A stretch of 64,000 bases of DNA from JAQIBY01 sp963676165 (GTDB lineage: Bacteria; Bacteroidota; Bacteroidia; Bacteroidales; ML635J-15): NCBI GenBank assembly GCA_963676165.1, contig OY781043.1, forward strand, positions 2,294,001-2,358,000, read 5' to 3'. Below are positions 53,087-62,340 of the stretch, piece after piece. The notes under the pieces were generated by a model. That model did no database searches. It was not told the DNA's origin and saw nothing but the letters and a program-made list of their open reading frames with translations. The translations under genes and the position numbers were made by a program. Positions within the stretch are counted from its first letter, which is position 1; every line of letters begins with the position of its first letter.

Positions 53087-54796
53087 GGCGCCAGACTGTC
53101 TGATAATTAAGATTTTCTAAAAATTCATGCCCTCATAAGCCTATAGTTGCTAAATAAGTAGTAATAATTAGGGATTGATTTTGTGCAGCCTTGTTTGTGT
53201 AAATAATTTAGAGGTCTTAAAAGTCTTAATTTGATTCCATATCTGGTTAATATTTGAGCACAAAACCTCTTTCCCTTATTGAAAGATTCGATTAGTGCAT
53301 CAATTCCCAGAATATTTATTAATCGCTTGATATTATAGCATGAAAAAATCAACCCAACATCTGCTGTTGCTCGTTTAATGTATTTTTTCGTTATTATGTG
53401 GTCGTATCCCCATTGTCGTTTCATTGTTCCAAATGGATGTTCTACTATGCTTTTCCGCTGCCGGTATTTATCTTTTAAATCAATCATTCGTTTCGTGTTA
53501 GACTGTATGTTCTCGGCATATTCACTTCTTTTTATTCTACGACCTTTTTTATTTATTGTACACTTAGACCTAACGGGACATTCTTTGCATTTAACGGTAC
53601 CATAGTTTTTAAATCTGTAATAAACTTCTCCATTCTTATTTCTTGCGTTACACCAATTCCCATTAGTTATTAAAATTTCACCTTCTGGGCATGTATATGT
53701 GTCATTTTCTTTGTCATATACAAAATTGCTTATACAATAATTTGGGTCAGGAATTTGGTTTGCATGTGGTGTAGAAGGTACATTTACCAGAACATTGATG
53801 CCTAAATCATCTGCTTTTTTTAGCTCTCTCCCTGAATGGTATCCAGTATCAAATAAAGCAGTAAAAGTAGCATTCCGTAAAATAGACTTAGTACGTTGCA
53901 ACATATTTCCCATTGCGTTTTTATCACCTTTGTTCGTCACAATAAAGTCCAGCAGCAGGTTGTGCTTAGCGTCAACCATACTTTGAACACAGTAAGCGAC
54001 TTCCGATATATTATTTCGAAGAGTCATATTTCGACTATCTGGATCACTAGTTGATATTTGTGTTTCTTTATCTCTAGTTAATTCCTCAGACATGCGGTCG
54101 TACTTTGATTTAAGTTCTTTTTTGTTCTCAATCTTTTTTAATATTTCCTGATTATCACCATCGTTATTACTTAATTCTTGTTCGTATTCTTCTATTTTTC
54201 TTTCGATATATTCTTGATGTCGCTCTATCTTTTTCTGATTGAAATTATTCTTTTTGCTATTCTGGGCTCTAAGCTTTGTGCTGTCTCCTGCAACCAATTC
54301 GCCTCCAATAAGTTCAAAATACTGAGATAACTTAACCGTCTCTCTGAAAACTTTCTTTATTGATTTGGAATTGTCCTTTCTGAAATTCGATATAGTATTA
54401 TGATCTGGTGACAAATTATTTAAAAGCCACATCAATTCAATATTTCGTTTGCATTCTTTTTCTAACCGACGTGATGATCTAATGCTATTCATATATCCAT
54501 AAATATATAGCTTTAGTAAATCTTTGGGGTGATAGGCCGGACGACCTGTTTCTCTGTAATGTGTTCTAAATCCCAATTCAGAAAAGTTTAAATTATCAAC
54601 AAATGCGTCAATAATGCGAATTTCATTATCCTCACCAATGCTTTCTTCTAAAGATACTGGGAATAGACTTTTTAAATACCTACTTTCTCCTTTTATAAAT
54701 TTCATATTGTAAAGTACTAACATTCACGCTTTTCTCATGCATTCATGCAAAATCTTTATTAACAAACTTATTAAGGTTATTAGACAGTCTGGCGCC
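53087..54796 (-). mobile_element. IS1182-family insertion sequence
   Basis: Inverted repeats of 20 bases with one mismatch, GGCGCCAGACTGTCTGATAA (53087-53106) and the complement of GGCGCCAGACTGTCTAATAA (54777-54796), enclose one transposase gene. Length 1710 bp. A TT dinucleotide is present on both outer sides; no longer target duplication is seen. Confidence 0.85.
53125..54705 (-). CDS. IS1182-family transposase
   Basis: The 526-residue product has the family layout: the N-terminal helix-turn-helix region GRPAYHPKDLLKLYIYGYMN, GDSTKLRAQNSKKNNF (first D), TALFDTGYHSGRELKKAD (second D), a cysteine-rich insert (VKCKECPVRSKC), and YRQRKSIVEHPFGTMKRQWG (E). The frame is intact. Start set at ATG 54705 (MKFIKGESRY); ATG 54723 is also in frame. 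Complete inverted repeats suggest a recent insertion. Confidence 0.94.
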   Translation of the reverse strand: MKFIKGESRYLKSLFPVSLEESIGEDNEIRIIDAFVDNLNFSELGFRTHYRETGRPAYHPKDLLKLYIYGYMNSIRSSRRLEKECKRNIELMWLLNNLSPDHNTISNFRKDNSKSIKKVFRETVKLSQYFELIGGELVAGDSTKLRAQNSKKNNFNQKKIERHQEYIERKIEEYEQELSNNDGDNQEILKKIENKKELKSKYDRMSEELTRDKETQISTSDPDSRNMTLRNNISEVAYCVQSMVDAKHNLLLDFIVTNKGDKNAMGNMLQRTKSILRNATFTALFDTGYHSGRELKKADDLGINVLVNVPSTPHANQIPDPNYCISNFVYDKENDTYTCPEGEILITNGNWCNARNKNGEVYYRFKNYGTVKCKECPVRSKCTINKKGRRIKRSEYAENIQSNTKRMIDLKDKYRQRKSIVEHPFGTMKRQWGYDHIITKKYIKRATADVGLIFSCYNIKRLINILGIDALIESFNKGKRFCAQILTRYGIKLRLLRPLNYLHKQGCTKSIPNYYYLFSNYRLMRA

Positions 54797-55400
54797 TTCG
54801 CGTATTTTCTGTGATTTATTGAGATGTGTTTGGAGTTTTTGAGCCGCGCATGCGAGCCTGTCTGCCATTCTTGGGCGCTAAACAAAACGAGCTTTCTGCG
54901 GGTCACGGAAAACATATCCAATAAATAAGAAAATTCGGGTCAGCGCCTGATTTTCTTTGCTAGCTTTCTTTCATTAGGAAAGAAAGCGAAGTTGAAAAAT
55001 GCTAGGCATTAGTGGTTTATCCCACAGGAATATTGTTTGCTCCGCTTTCTCTTGTGAAAACACCTTAACGAATAACACTCGCTTTCATCCCGAACACTCA
55101 AAAATAATTTACTTTGATTTGGGGCCGAAAAGAAAGTGGATATATGGATTGTTTGCTTTTGGCGGATTATACCCCCCAGAGAGATACTTGATCCCTATTG
55201 CGCTGATACGTTCCACCAAAACGAATAAATGCCCTATAATCTGGGGCATTACCAAATCTATTTCTGTAGTTCAAATAATTCTGTCAATACTGAACTAGCG
55301 CAATAATGCACTGGAGGATTTTTTGATCCGCAAACTATTGGAGAAGCATCCCAAGCAGCAGAACTTTTTAAAACCTTAAAAAAAGTATTTTGACTATCCC
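54797..55400. repeat. Gene-poor stretch of decayed sequence
   Basis: No intact gene is visible in these 604 bases. It includes a perfect 10-base hairpin GCTTTCTTTC/GAAAGAAAGC (54963-54987), a minus-strand remnant reading RKLVLFSAQEWQTGSHARL at about 54840-54905 that runs into the IS1182 end, and near 55325-55391 a plus-strand fragment FFDPQTIGEASQAAELFK ending at a stop. These look like degraded repeats or gene remnants. Confidence 0.45.
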
Positions 55401-57488
55401 TTAAAACTTGTAGCGTACCTGCAATTTAATGTCCGTTTTGTGATTCGCGTCAATTTCTGATAATCCGCTACTGACAACATCTTTATTGTCATAATATGTA
55501 CGAGCAATTCTAAACCACAAATCCAAATTGTCCAATGGGGAATATTTCACAAGCAGATAAGCTCGTTTTCCTTGATAATAATATGCTGGTATCGAGAAGG
55601 CATACAGCACATCGTATTCATACGCATATATTCTCGCATCATAGGAGTCGGTTTTAAACACTGCAAAACGCGTAGCAAAACGCAATGGTTGATTTGGCAC
55701 ATTCCAAATTAAGTCCTGAGACAATAAATATCCATGCTCCACAGGATCATCCGGAGTTGGCGTAAAGCCATTGTATTCAATTTGCGTTTTTAATCGCCAC
55801 TGTTTATCCGCTTCGATGTTCAGACTGTAGCGCGCTTTAAAACTTTTCTCTGGAAGCATGAGTCCGAAATAAGCATCTTCAGGGGTATATGCCTGATCTT
55901 TCTCTTGTCCTTTAAAACGCCAAAACATACTCACTGAGCGATTCATTGTATAATCCAACTGAGCAAACCAATCAAATCCATCGGAAGGTGCATTTGCTTG
56001 ATATGCTAACCACGGAAAGGCAAACATATCGAAATACCCTCTGAGCTTCCATCCCGGGAACAAAGAAACATCAGCGCCAAGGAAAATTCCCTTTTCATTT
56101 CCAATGGAAGACGACTCCCCAAAAGCACTGGCATAGCCTGCATAATATCCGGGATCGAGATTTCGATACACCACAGAAAAAGCCATTTGCGGAGCGATGC
56201 TTGCAGTAGCACCCGCAACAAGTGCTGGTTTACCGGCATCATTCATGGCATATTCCCCAAAGAAACCAAGCTTCTGAATTTGATACTTAAAATCTAAGCC
56301 TAGATTATAAAACGTATTGCCTTGAAAATCAAACAATCGATATGCCTGATCAGGCAAATTCAAATCCACATCGTAATGATACCATGCAAAGGTACTACCT
56401 AGTCTCAAATTTTTATACGCATAAGATAGATTACCACCAGCAATCATTTCCTTGATAGCATTTCTATCAACAATTTCGCCTGGGGTTCTATGATAGCCAA
56501 CATTTTGAAAAGAAGAGACTGTCTGTATCTGATCCAATGTATCTGTTTGATCAATATTTGCATCTATGGGTTTATAGGACATAAATGCAGAAGCCTCAAA
56601 ATCACCAAAATCCACTGTGGTTGCAGCACCACGAAAGAATTGATTTTCATTTGTTGATGTATAGCGAGTAATTCCTCTTGCTTTACGAGCAACATCCATG
56701 ACATACGGGGTTTTTCCGAAGCTCATACTCGACCAGGCGACAAGACCTTGTCCAAATTGCACGGAATAATCACCTAGATTAATGGTTTTAAACACACCAA
56801 CATCTCGCATTTGAAAATGTCCTGAATAGAAATCAAATCCATATTTTTGAGCCCCATTAAAGAATTGCTCACCAGGATCTTTTTCGGCTGTCAAGCCCAC
56901 ACTTAATTTGTCTTTGTACGAAAATTTATAGCGCAAATAGAGTTTGTCAGGTGAACCAAGATATCTTGATTTATCAGGATCTTCAGCTAAAACAGAATCA
57001 GGCACAGGAATGTATCCTGCTTGTTCCTCTAAGACTCGCTCGTAGCGTAAAAACATATCATGACGTCCATACTTTAGCATTTTGCCAAAATCAGGGGCAT
57101 CTTTTCCTTTCTTCTCAAACACAATGAAAGGTTCCAATAAGCGTGTTAGCTCAGCATCAAATCCATAAAGAAACTGCAACTCATACAGATTATAAATTTG
57201 TCCAACATCATCGCGATATTTCAACAAATTAAAGATTTGAAAATCCGTTAAAAACAAAAGCGACTGCAAATCCTCTTCCGTCGCAGTATTAATATTAATG
57301 GGATCGTTTGCAATTTCGATAAGACGTTCAACCAGATCAGTGTAATCAAGCTCTGCGTCTAATTGTTCTGCCAGCGCTTCAATCACAGCATCAAGTCCAG
57401 CATCAGAATCAGGCAATTCCTGAGACATTCCAACAAGCGGAAACAATCCGAATAAAAGGACAAGAATTATGTTTTTTCTAAAATGCAT
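55401..57488 (-). CDS. Helix-hairpin-helix domain outer-membrane protein
   Basis: The 695-residue product has a signal peptide (ending GMSQ), an acidic helical segment, a helix-hairpin-helix region resembling ComEA (ININTATEEDLQSLLFL, NLLKYRDDVGQIYNLYELQ), and about 550 residues of alternating strands rich in Y, F and G ending in VRYKF, which suggests an outer-membrane beta-barrel with a C-terminal aromatic residue. HhH plus barrel proteins are found in Bacteroidota, with unknown function. It overlaps its partner gene (57478-58293) by 11 bases, so they are coupled. Confidence 0.82.
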   Translation of the reverse strand: MHFRKNIILVLLFGLFPLVGMSQELPDSDAGLDAVIEALAEQLDAELDYTDLVERLIEIANDPININTATEEDLQSLLFLTDFQIFNLLKYRDDVGQIYNLYELQFLYGFDAELTRLLEPFIVFEKKGKDAPDFGKMLKYGRHDMFLRYERVLEEQAGYIPVPDSVLAEDPDKSRYLGSPDKLYLRYKFSYKDKLSVGLTAEKDPGEQFFNGAQKYGFDFYSGHFQMRDVGVFKTINLGDYSVQFGQGLVAWSSMSFGKTPYVMDVARKARGITRYTSTNENQFFRGAATTVDFGDFEASAFMSYKPIDANIDQTDTLDQIQTVSSFQNVGYHRTPGEIVDRNAIKEMIAGGNLSYAYKNLRLGSTFAWYHYDVDLNLPDQAYRLFDFQGNTFYNLGLDFKYQIQKLGFFGEYAMNDAGKPALVAGATASIAPQMAFSVVYRNLDPGYYAGYASAFGESSSIGNEKGIFLGADVSLFPGWKLRGYFDMFAFPWLAYQANAPSDGFDWFAQLDYTMNRSVSMFWRFKGQEKDQAYTPEDAYFGLMLPEKSFKARYSLNIEADKQWRLKTQIEYNGFTPTPDDPVEHGYLLSQDLIWNVPNQPLRFATRFAVFKTDSYDARIYAYEYDVLYAFSIPAYYYQGKRAYLLVKYSPLDNLDLWFRIARTYYDNKDVVSSGLSEIDANHKTDIKLQVRYKF

Positions 57489-58293
57489 AACTGATACCTA
57501 GATGAGGTGAACTACCAAGTTGTTGATGATAAGAGTACGCTAAATCAAGACGCAAACTTTTCCATGCATAAGCAGCACCAAAAGAAGCTCTAACAGGCTT
57601 TGCAGACATTCCCGCCATCAAATAAAACTCTTTAAACATCTGATATTCTATTCCAGCTTTTAGAATGGAATAGGTATTCATATCTGATTCTGCTTCAATA
57701 CTAGCCACTGCTCTATCGGTAAACCAATAGGCAAGACCAAGACGCATAGCAGTTGGAATGGAGCTATCGGTTTCTCCAGACAAACTTATGCTTGCCGGAT
57801 TAAAAATATGTGCCCCAAAGAAAAATCCTTCAACGGGCTCAGCAAGTAATCCGATATCGAAACTTAAGACATGCAAATTTCCGTATGCCTGAGGCTGCAC
57901 AGAACCCAAATAATCAAATTGCACTCCCATGGAAAGCCACTCTGCCAAAGGCATAGCATACGCTAAGCCGATTCGATTTTCATTGTACAATGCATATCCA
58001 AAACGTGAATAATTCACACCAATGGCTGCACGTCCCATAGGGATTGCAACAGCCAGTGCTGCTGAAGACATTTCTGGAACCAAATAGGCATTTTCATAAT
58101 AAAGACCCATTGATAATTTATCCATACTGGTTAAAGCAGCCGGATTATTGAAACCAGCCCAAACATCTTGATTTGCGACGCTGGCGTTTCCCATGGCAGC
58201 GGATCTTGCTCCTGCCTGCCAGTTATCATGCTGAGCAAAAAGACCAACAGACAAAAGCAAGAACAGCCATGTGCATATGCATTTTAATTTCAT
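57478..58293 (-). CDS. Outer-membrane beta-barrel protein (PorV/FadL-like)
   Basis: The 271-residue product has a signal peptide (ending GLFAQ) followed by the GARSAAMGNASVANQDVWAG segment and the NNPAAL motif, which mark the FadL/PorV/PorQ-type barrels of Bacteroidota, and ends in phenylalanine. It could be a transport barrel or a T9SS accessory. It is the first gene of a two-gene operon with the HhH protein, with which it shares an 11-base overlap. Confidence 0.8.
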   Translation of the reverse strand: MKLKCICTWLFLLLSVGLFAQHDNWQAGARSAAMGNASVANQDVWAGFNNPAALTSMDKLSMGLYYENAYLVPEMSSAALAVAIPMGRAAIGVNYSRFGYALYNENRIGLAYAMPLAEWLSMGVQFDYLGSVQPQAYGNLHVLSFDIGLLAEPVEGFFFGAHIFNPASISLSGETDSSIPTAMRLGLAYWFTDRAVASIEAESDMNTYSILKAGIEYQMFKEFYLMAGMSAKPVRASFGAAYAWKSLRLDLAYSYHQQLGSSPHLGISYAF

Positions 58294-58332
58294 TCGATTA
58301 CTTTTTTAATCAAAAGATTAGATAATCCAGAA

Positions 58333-58839
58333 TTATTGCACTCTGAACTCAAATTTGTGTTCTGCAAGGCTTTCATTTGCCTTTACAATTTTCTCTTTAA
58401 GACCAGCTTTAAACGCTTTCATCTTTTCTTTCATTTCAGCATCACCAACAGCTAACATTTGCAATGCTAAAATTGCAGCATTTTGCGATCCATTGACAGC
58501 AACAGTTGCTACAGGAATTCCCGGAGGCATCTGAACAATAGACATCATTGCGTCTAAACCATCAAAAGTACCCTTAATTGGAACCCCAATAATTGGCAAA
58601 CTTGTCATAGCAGCAATAACTCCCGGCAAGTGAGCAGCCATACCTGCAGCGGCAATTATTACCTCCACACCACGACTTTCTGCCTCTCTGGCAAATTTTT
58701 CAACCTGATCCGGAGTACGATGTGCAGACAATGCGTTAATTTCAAATGGAATTTCCATTTCATTCAAAAAGTTTGCAGCCTTCTCCATTACTGGCCAATC
58801 CGAGGTACTGCCCATAATGATACTAACTCGTGCTTTCAT
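58333..58839 (-). CDS. purE: 5-(carboxyamino)imidazole ribonucleotide mutase
   Basis: The 168-residue product carries the PurE signatures: IIMGSTSDWPVME, ALSAHRTPDQV, IIAAAGMAAHLPGVIAAMT, and PPGIPVATVAVNGSQNAAILALQML. It moves the carboxyl group of N5-CAIR to make CAIR in de novo purine synthesis. Start at ATG 58839, directly before the conserved ARVSIIMGS. It is divergent from hpt, so de novo and salvage purine genes are adjacent. purK is not in the window. Confidence 0.96.
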   Translation of the reverse strand: MKARVSIIMGSTSDWPVMEKAANFLNEMEIPFEINALSAHRTPDQVEKFAREAESRGVEVIIAAAGMAAHLPGVIAAMTSLPIIGVPIKGTFDGLDAMMSIVQMPPGIPVATVAVNGSQNAAILALQMLAVGDAEMKEKMKAFKAGLKEKIVKANESLAEHKFEFRVQ

Positions 58840-58874
58840 ATATTTATTTTTTTTATTTAATGCAACAGAATCCT

Positions 58875-58882
58875 TATCTTCG
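58875..58882 (+). promoter_or_regulatory. Promoter -7 element for hpt
   Basis: TATCTTCG differs from TAnnTTTG at one position and lies 26 bases before the hpt ATG. Confidence 0.35.
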
Positions 58883-58908
58883 CACAGTAGCAAAAATAAT
58901 TTGATACT

Positions 58909-59445
58909 ATGGACAAAGTTAAAATTTTAGATAAATCTTTTGGTATTTTTATTGAAGAAAAAGTAATTAAAAACAGAATCCAAGAACTTGGAGCTCAAAT
59001 ATCAAAAGACTACGAAGGGCAAACTCCTGTTTTACTCGGGATACTCAATGGTTCATTCATGTTTGCATCCGATTTAATGCAAAACCTAAGCATTGATTGT
59101 AAGATTTCTTTTCTCAAGCTGGCTTCTTACGAAGGAACAACTTCAACAGGAAAAGTAAGACAATTGATTGGTTTGAATGAAGACATAAAAGGGAAACCTG
59201 TCATTATCATTGAGGACATTGTAGATACAGGTATTACTATTGAACATATCATCAAACAACTTCAGGCGTATGAACCTTCCGAGATTCGTGTCGCTAGTTT
59301 GCTTTTCAAACCAGAAGCATATCAAAAAGAAAGAAAAATTGAATATGTCGGTTTTGACATTCCTAACAAATTCATAATCGGCTATGGCCTCGATTACGAT
59401 GGACTAGCCAGAAACCTAAAACACATTTATCAACTTATTGATTAA
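58909..59445 (+). CDS. hpt: Hypoxanthine phosphoribosyltransferase
   Basis: The 178-residue product has the type I phosphoribosyltransferase PRPP loop VIIIEDIVDTGITIEH, the GILNGSFMFASDL flexible-loop region, SYEGT and the purine-binding GYGLDYDGLARN near the C-terminus. It converts hypoxanthine and guanine with PRPP to IMP and GMP. It starts a run with adenylate kinase (five bases downstream), obgE and a PAP2 phosphatase, all very tightly spaced. Confidence 0.95.
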   Translation: MDKVKILDKSFGIFIEEKVIKNRIQELGAQISKDYEGQTPVLLGILNGSFMFASDLMQNLSIDCKISFLKLASYEGTTSTGKVRQLIGLNEDIKGKPVIIIEDIVDTGITIEHIIKQLQAYEPSEIRVASLLFKPEAYQKERKIEYVGFDIPNKFIIGYGLDYDGLARNLKHIYQLID

Positions 59446-59450
59446 TTCCC

Positions 59451-60620
59451 ATGTTAAACATTGCATTATTTGGCCCTCCGGGTGCCGGGAAAGGTACTCA
59501 AGCAAAAAATCTGGCCGAGAAATACAATCTCACCTACATTTCGACAGGTGATATTTTAAGAAAAGAAATTGCTGACGACACTGAACTCGGACGTCAAGCC
59601 AAGGAAATCATCAATAAAGGTGGACTTGTCTCTGATGAGATTATTGTTCAGATTATTGAGGAACGCATTCAAATGCATCCTGAAGCAAAAGGGATTTTAT
59701 TTGATGGTTTTCCTAGAACCTACGCTCAGGCATACATTCTCGAAGGATTACTTCTGAAAATGAACACCAAGCTGACATGTATGCTAAGCCTTGAAGTTCC
59801 AAGAGAAGAGCTTATGCGCCGAATGCTTAAACGTGCAAAGCTAGAAAACCGTGCCGATGACAAAAGAGAGGTCATTGAATACCGTTTCCGTGAATACGAT
59901 GAAAAGACAATTCCTGTTATTCAGTTCTACAAGGAACAGAACAAATACATGCCTATTGATGGTATAGGAAGTGTTGAAGAAGTATTTGACAGACTTTGCA
60001 GTGCCATAGAAAAAGCATTGTCACAAACGTGGTTAAACATTGTAATGTTTGGCCCTCCGGGAGCAGGAAAAGGAACACAAGCAAAACAACTTGCCAAACA
60101 GCTCAACATGGTTTACATCAGTACTGGTGCTATGTTGCGTGAAGAAATTGCCAAAGAAACAGAAATTGGTAAACGTGCAAGTAAATACTTAGACAGTGGA
60201 GACATTGTTCCTGATGATATTGCAATTCGCTTGATCGAACGTAAAATTAGTGCTCACCATGAAGCAAAAGGGTTCATTATTAAAGGATTCCCGAGCAACT
60301 TGGTACAAGCATATATTTTGGATGGATTACTGAAGCGACTGGACTCTGAAGTCTCATTAGTCATCAATATTGACGCCCCTACTCTACTGTCTATCAAGAG
60401 ATTAACAAAACGTGCAAAAACTGACAAGGCAAGAGTTTATGATCAGGAAACTGACACAATTATTCACAGACTTGAAGTTTGGGAACAAAAGACCAAACCC
60501 GTCTTGGAATATTATAAACGCATGGGAAAAACACAATGCTTTGACGGATCACAAGATCCTGACAAATTAAACAAAGCATTGACAGACCGTATTGAAAAAG
60601 CATTTACAGACATTCGATAA
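59451..60620 (+). CDS. adk: Tandem-fused adenylate kinase with degenerate second domain
   Basis: The 389-residue product holds two adenylate kinase domains (about residues 1-190 and 197-389). The first is complete: GPPGAGKGT, STGDILR, DGFPRT and the RADD arginine site, and should make 2 ADP from ATP and AMP. The second keeps GPPGAGKGT but has STGAMLR in place of STGD, KGFPSN in place of DGFPR and ARVYD in place of RxDD, so AMP binding and catalysis are likely lost. It is a short-LID type. It overlaps obgE by one base. Confidence 0.93.
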   Translation: MLNIALFGPPGAGKGTQAKNLAEKYNLTYISTGDILRKEIADDTELGRQAKEIINKGGLVSDEIIVQIIEERIQMHPEAKGILFDGFPRTYAQAYILEGLLLKMNTKLTCMLSLEVPREELMRRMLKRAKLENRADDKREVIEYRFREYDEKTIPVIQFYKEQNKYMPIDGIGSVEEVFDRLCSAIEKALSQTWLNIVMFGPPGAGKGTQAKQLAKQLNMVYISTGAMLREEIAKETEIGKRASKYLDSGDIVPDDIAIRLIERKISAHHEAKGFIIKGFPSNLVQAYILDGLLKRLDSEVSLVINIDAPTLLSIKRLTKRAKTDKARVYDQETDTIIHRLEVWEQKTKPVLEYYKRMGKTQCFDGSQDPDKLNKALTDRIEKAFTDIR

Positions 60621-61609
60621 TGAGCAATGCCAATTTTATAGATTATGTAAAGATTTTTTGTCGTTCTGGGAATGGCGGAGCTGGCTCTGCGCATTTTCGG
60701 AGAGAAAAATTTGTTGCCAAAGGCGGACCTGATGGTGGAGATGGTGGACGTGGAGGACATATTATTTTACGTGGCTCCAGAAATCGCTGGACTTTACTTC
60801 ACCTGAAATATCAAAAACACCACTTTGCCAAGCACGGCGAACCCGGACGATCAGCACTAAAATCTGGTGCTAATGGTGAAGACATTATTATCGAGGTGCC
60901 AATTGGAACCATTGCAAAAGATTCTGAGACTGAAGAAATTCTTGCAGAAATCATTGAAGATGGACAGGAACTCATTCTCATGGAAGGTGGAAAAGGCGGA
61001 CTTGGTAACGATCATTTCAAAACCGCTACCAACCAAACACCACGCTATGCTCAGCCCGGGATTCCTGGTCAGGAAGCATGGATAATTCTTGAGCTGAAAG
61101 TTCTCGCGGATGTTGGTTTGGTTGGATTCCCTAATGCAGGAAAATCCACTTTACTATCGAGCATATCAGCCGCTAAGCCAAAAATTGCAAACTATCCGTT
61201 TACTACCTTAACACCTAATCTGGGAATTATTAGTTACCGTGAAGGTCAATCGTTTGTTATGGCAGATATTCCAGGAATTATTGAAGGTGCTGCAGAAGGG
61301 AAAGGCTTAGGATTACGTTTCCTAAGGCATATTGAAAGGAATTCCATGCTACTTTTCATGGTACCTGCAGATACGGACAATATTGCCAAAGAATATCATA
61401 TCCTTCTGGAAGAGCTTAAGAAATACAACCCTGAACTACTTGACAAAGACAGACTTTTAGCTATCACCAAATCTGATTTGCTGGATGAAGAGCTTAAAGA
61501 TATGATGAAAGGTAGTTTCCCTGACATTGAATATGTATTTATCTCATCAATTACGCAAGAAGGATTAAATCCGCTAAAAGATAAAATCTGGAAACGTCTT
61601 AATCCATGA
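60620..61609 (+). CDS. obgE: GTPase ObgE/CgtA
   Basis: The 329-residue product has the N-terminal glycine-rich Obg fold (GNGGAGSAHFRREKFV, GGDGGRGGHI, GKGGLGNDHFKTA) and a GTPase domain with GFPNAGKSTLLSSIS (G1), ADIPGIIEGAAEG (G3) and TKSDLLDEE (G4). The variable Obg C-terminal domain is missing, as is common in this phylum. It acts in 50S ribosome assembly and stress control. One base overlaps adk upstream, and an ATGA overlap links it to the PAP2 gene. Confidence 0.96.
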   Translation: MSNANFIDYVKIFCRSGNGGAGSAHFRREKFVAKGGPDGGDGGRGGHIILRGSRNRWTLLHLKYQKHHFAKHGEPGRSALKSGANGEDIIIEVPIGTIAKDSETEEILAEIIEDGQELILMEGGKGGLGNDHFKTATNQTPRYAQPGIPGQEAWIILELKVLADVGLVGFPNAGKSTLLSSISAAKPKIANYPFTTLTPNLGIISYREGQSFVMADIPGIIEGAAEGKGLGLRFLRHIERNSMLLFMVPADTDNIAKEYHILLEELKKYNPELLDKDRLLAITKSDLLDEELKDMMKGSFPDIEYVFISSITQEGLNPLKDKIWKRLNP

Positions 61610-62175
61610 TCGAATATTTAGAAATGTTAGACAGAAGCCTATTGCTGTTCTTTAACGATTTAGGCTCTCCTATTACGGATAAAATCATGTGGTTTATCAG
61701 TGGAAAATACGAATGGATTCCACTGTATTTATTCATAATATTCCTCTTTTTCAAACAGGGGAAGTGGAAAGGATTTTTCTTTCTTTTGGCAGCCATACTC
61801 ACTTTTGTTTTAACCGATTTAGCTTCTGTCAAATTATTCAAAGAGGTATTTGAGCGGTATCGCCCATCCCATAATTTGGAAATTCAGCATGCCATACATA
61901 CCGTGAATCACTACAGAGGAGGATTGTTTGGTTTTGTCTCAAGCCATGCCGCTAACACATTTGGCTTAGCAACTATTTCAAGTTTAATTCTTCATAAAAA
62001 ATGGTTTTCCTGGACGATTTTTATTTGGGCTGCATTGGTTGGAATAAGTCGAATTTATTTGGGGGTTCATTACCCTGCAGATGTTTGCGTAGGTGCCTTG
62101 CTAGGAGTTGGAATTGGATATCTGGTATATTATTTAGCCAAAACAATCCCAATAAAAACGATAGATATTTCCTAA
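61606..62175 (+). CDS. PAP2-family membrane phosphatase
   Basis: The 189-residue product has five to six membrane segments and the three PAP2 motifs: K-x6-RP (KEVFERYRPSHN), SSHAANTFG (PSGH-like, with the catalytic His) and SRIYLGVHYPADVCVGALLG. Likely substrates are undecaprenyl diphosphate or phosphatidylglycerol phosphate. Its ATG overlaps the obgE stop by four bases. It closes the hpt-adk-obgE-PAP2 operon. Confidence 0.92.
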   Translation: MIEYLEMLDRSLLLFFNDLGSPITDKIMWFISGKYEWIPLYLFIIFLFFKQGKWKGFFFLLAAILTFVLTDLASVKLFKEVFERYRPSHNLEIQHAIHTVNHYRGGLFGFVSSHAANTFGLATISSLILHKKWFSWTIFIWAALVGISRIYLGVHYPADVCVGALLGVGIGYLVYYLAKTIPIKTIDIS

Positions 62176-62279
62176 ACCGTACTAAAATCCTCCCTTCATA
62201 AACGAACCCATCTACCACTCGTTCGTTTTTATGACAAAAAACAATCACTAATTAGTCGAAATAACACAATTATTTGCGA

Positions 62280-62310
62280 TTGTAGAGTAAAGCACTCTAT
62301 TCTATTTTTG
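62280..62310 (+). promoter_or_regulatory. Promoter for the DUF6686/flavodoxin operon
   Basis: TATTTTTG at 62303-62310 fits the -7 consensus, with TTG (62280-62282) 20 bases upstream as the -33 element. The ATG at 62341 follows 30 bases later. Confidence 0.55.
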
Positions 62311-62340
62311 CCATAAATACAAGTAATTTAACAAAGCAAA

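Noticed and set aside
54724..54921. 65-residue minus-strand frame next to the transposase
   Set aside because: It crosses the IS1182 inverted repeat, so it cannot be a normal gene; treated as a decayed repeat.
54999..55298. 99-residue plus-strand frame
   Set aside because: Composition is not protein-like, there is no ribosome-binding site, and it lies in degraded sequence.
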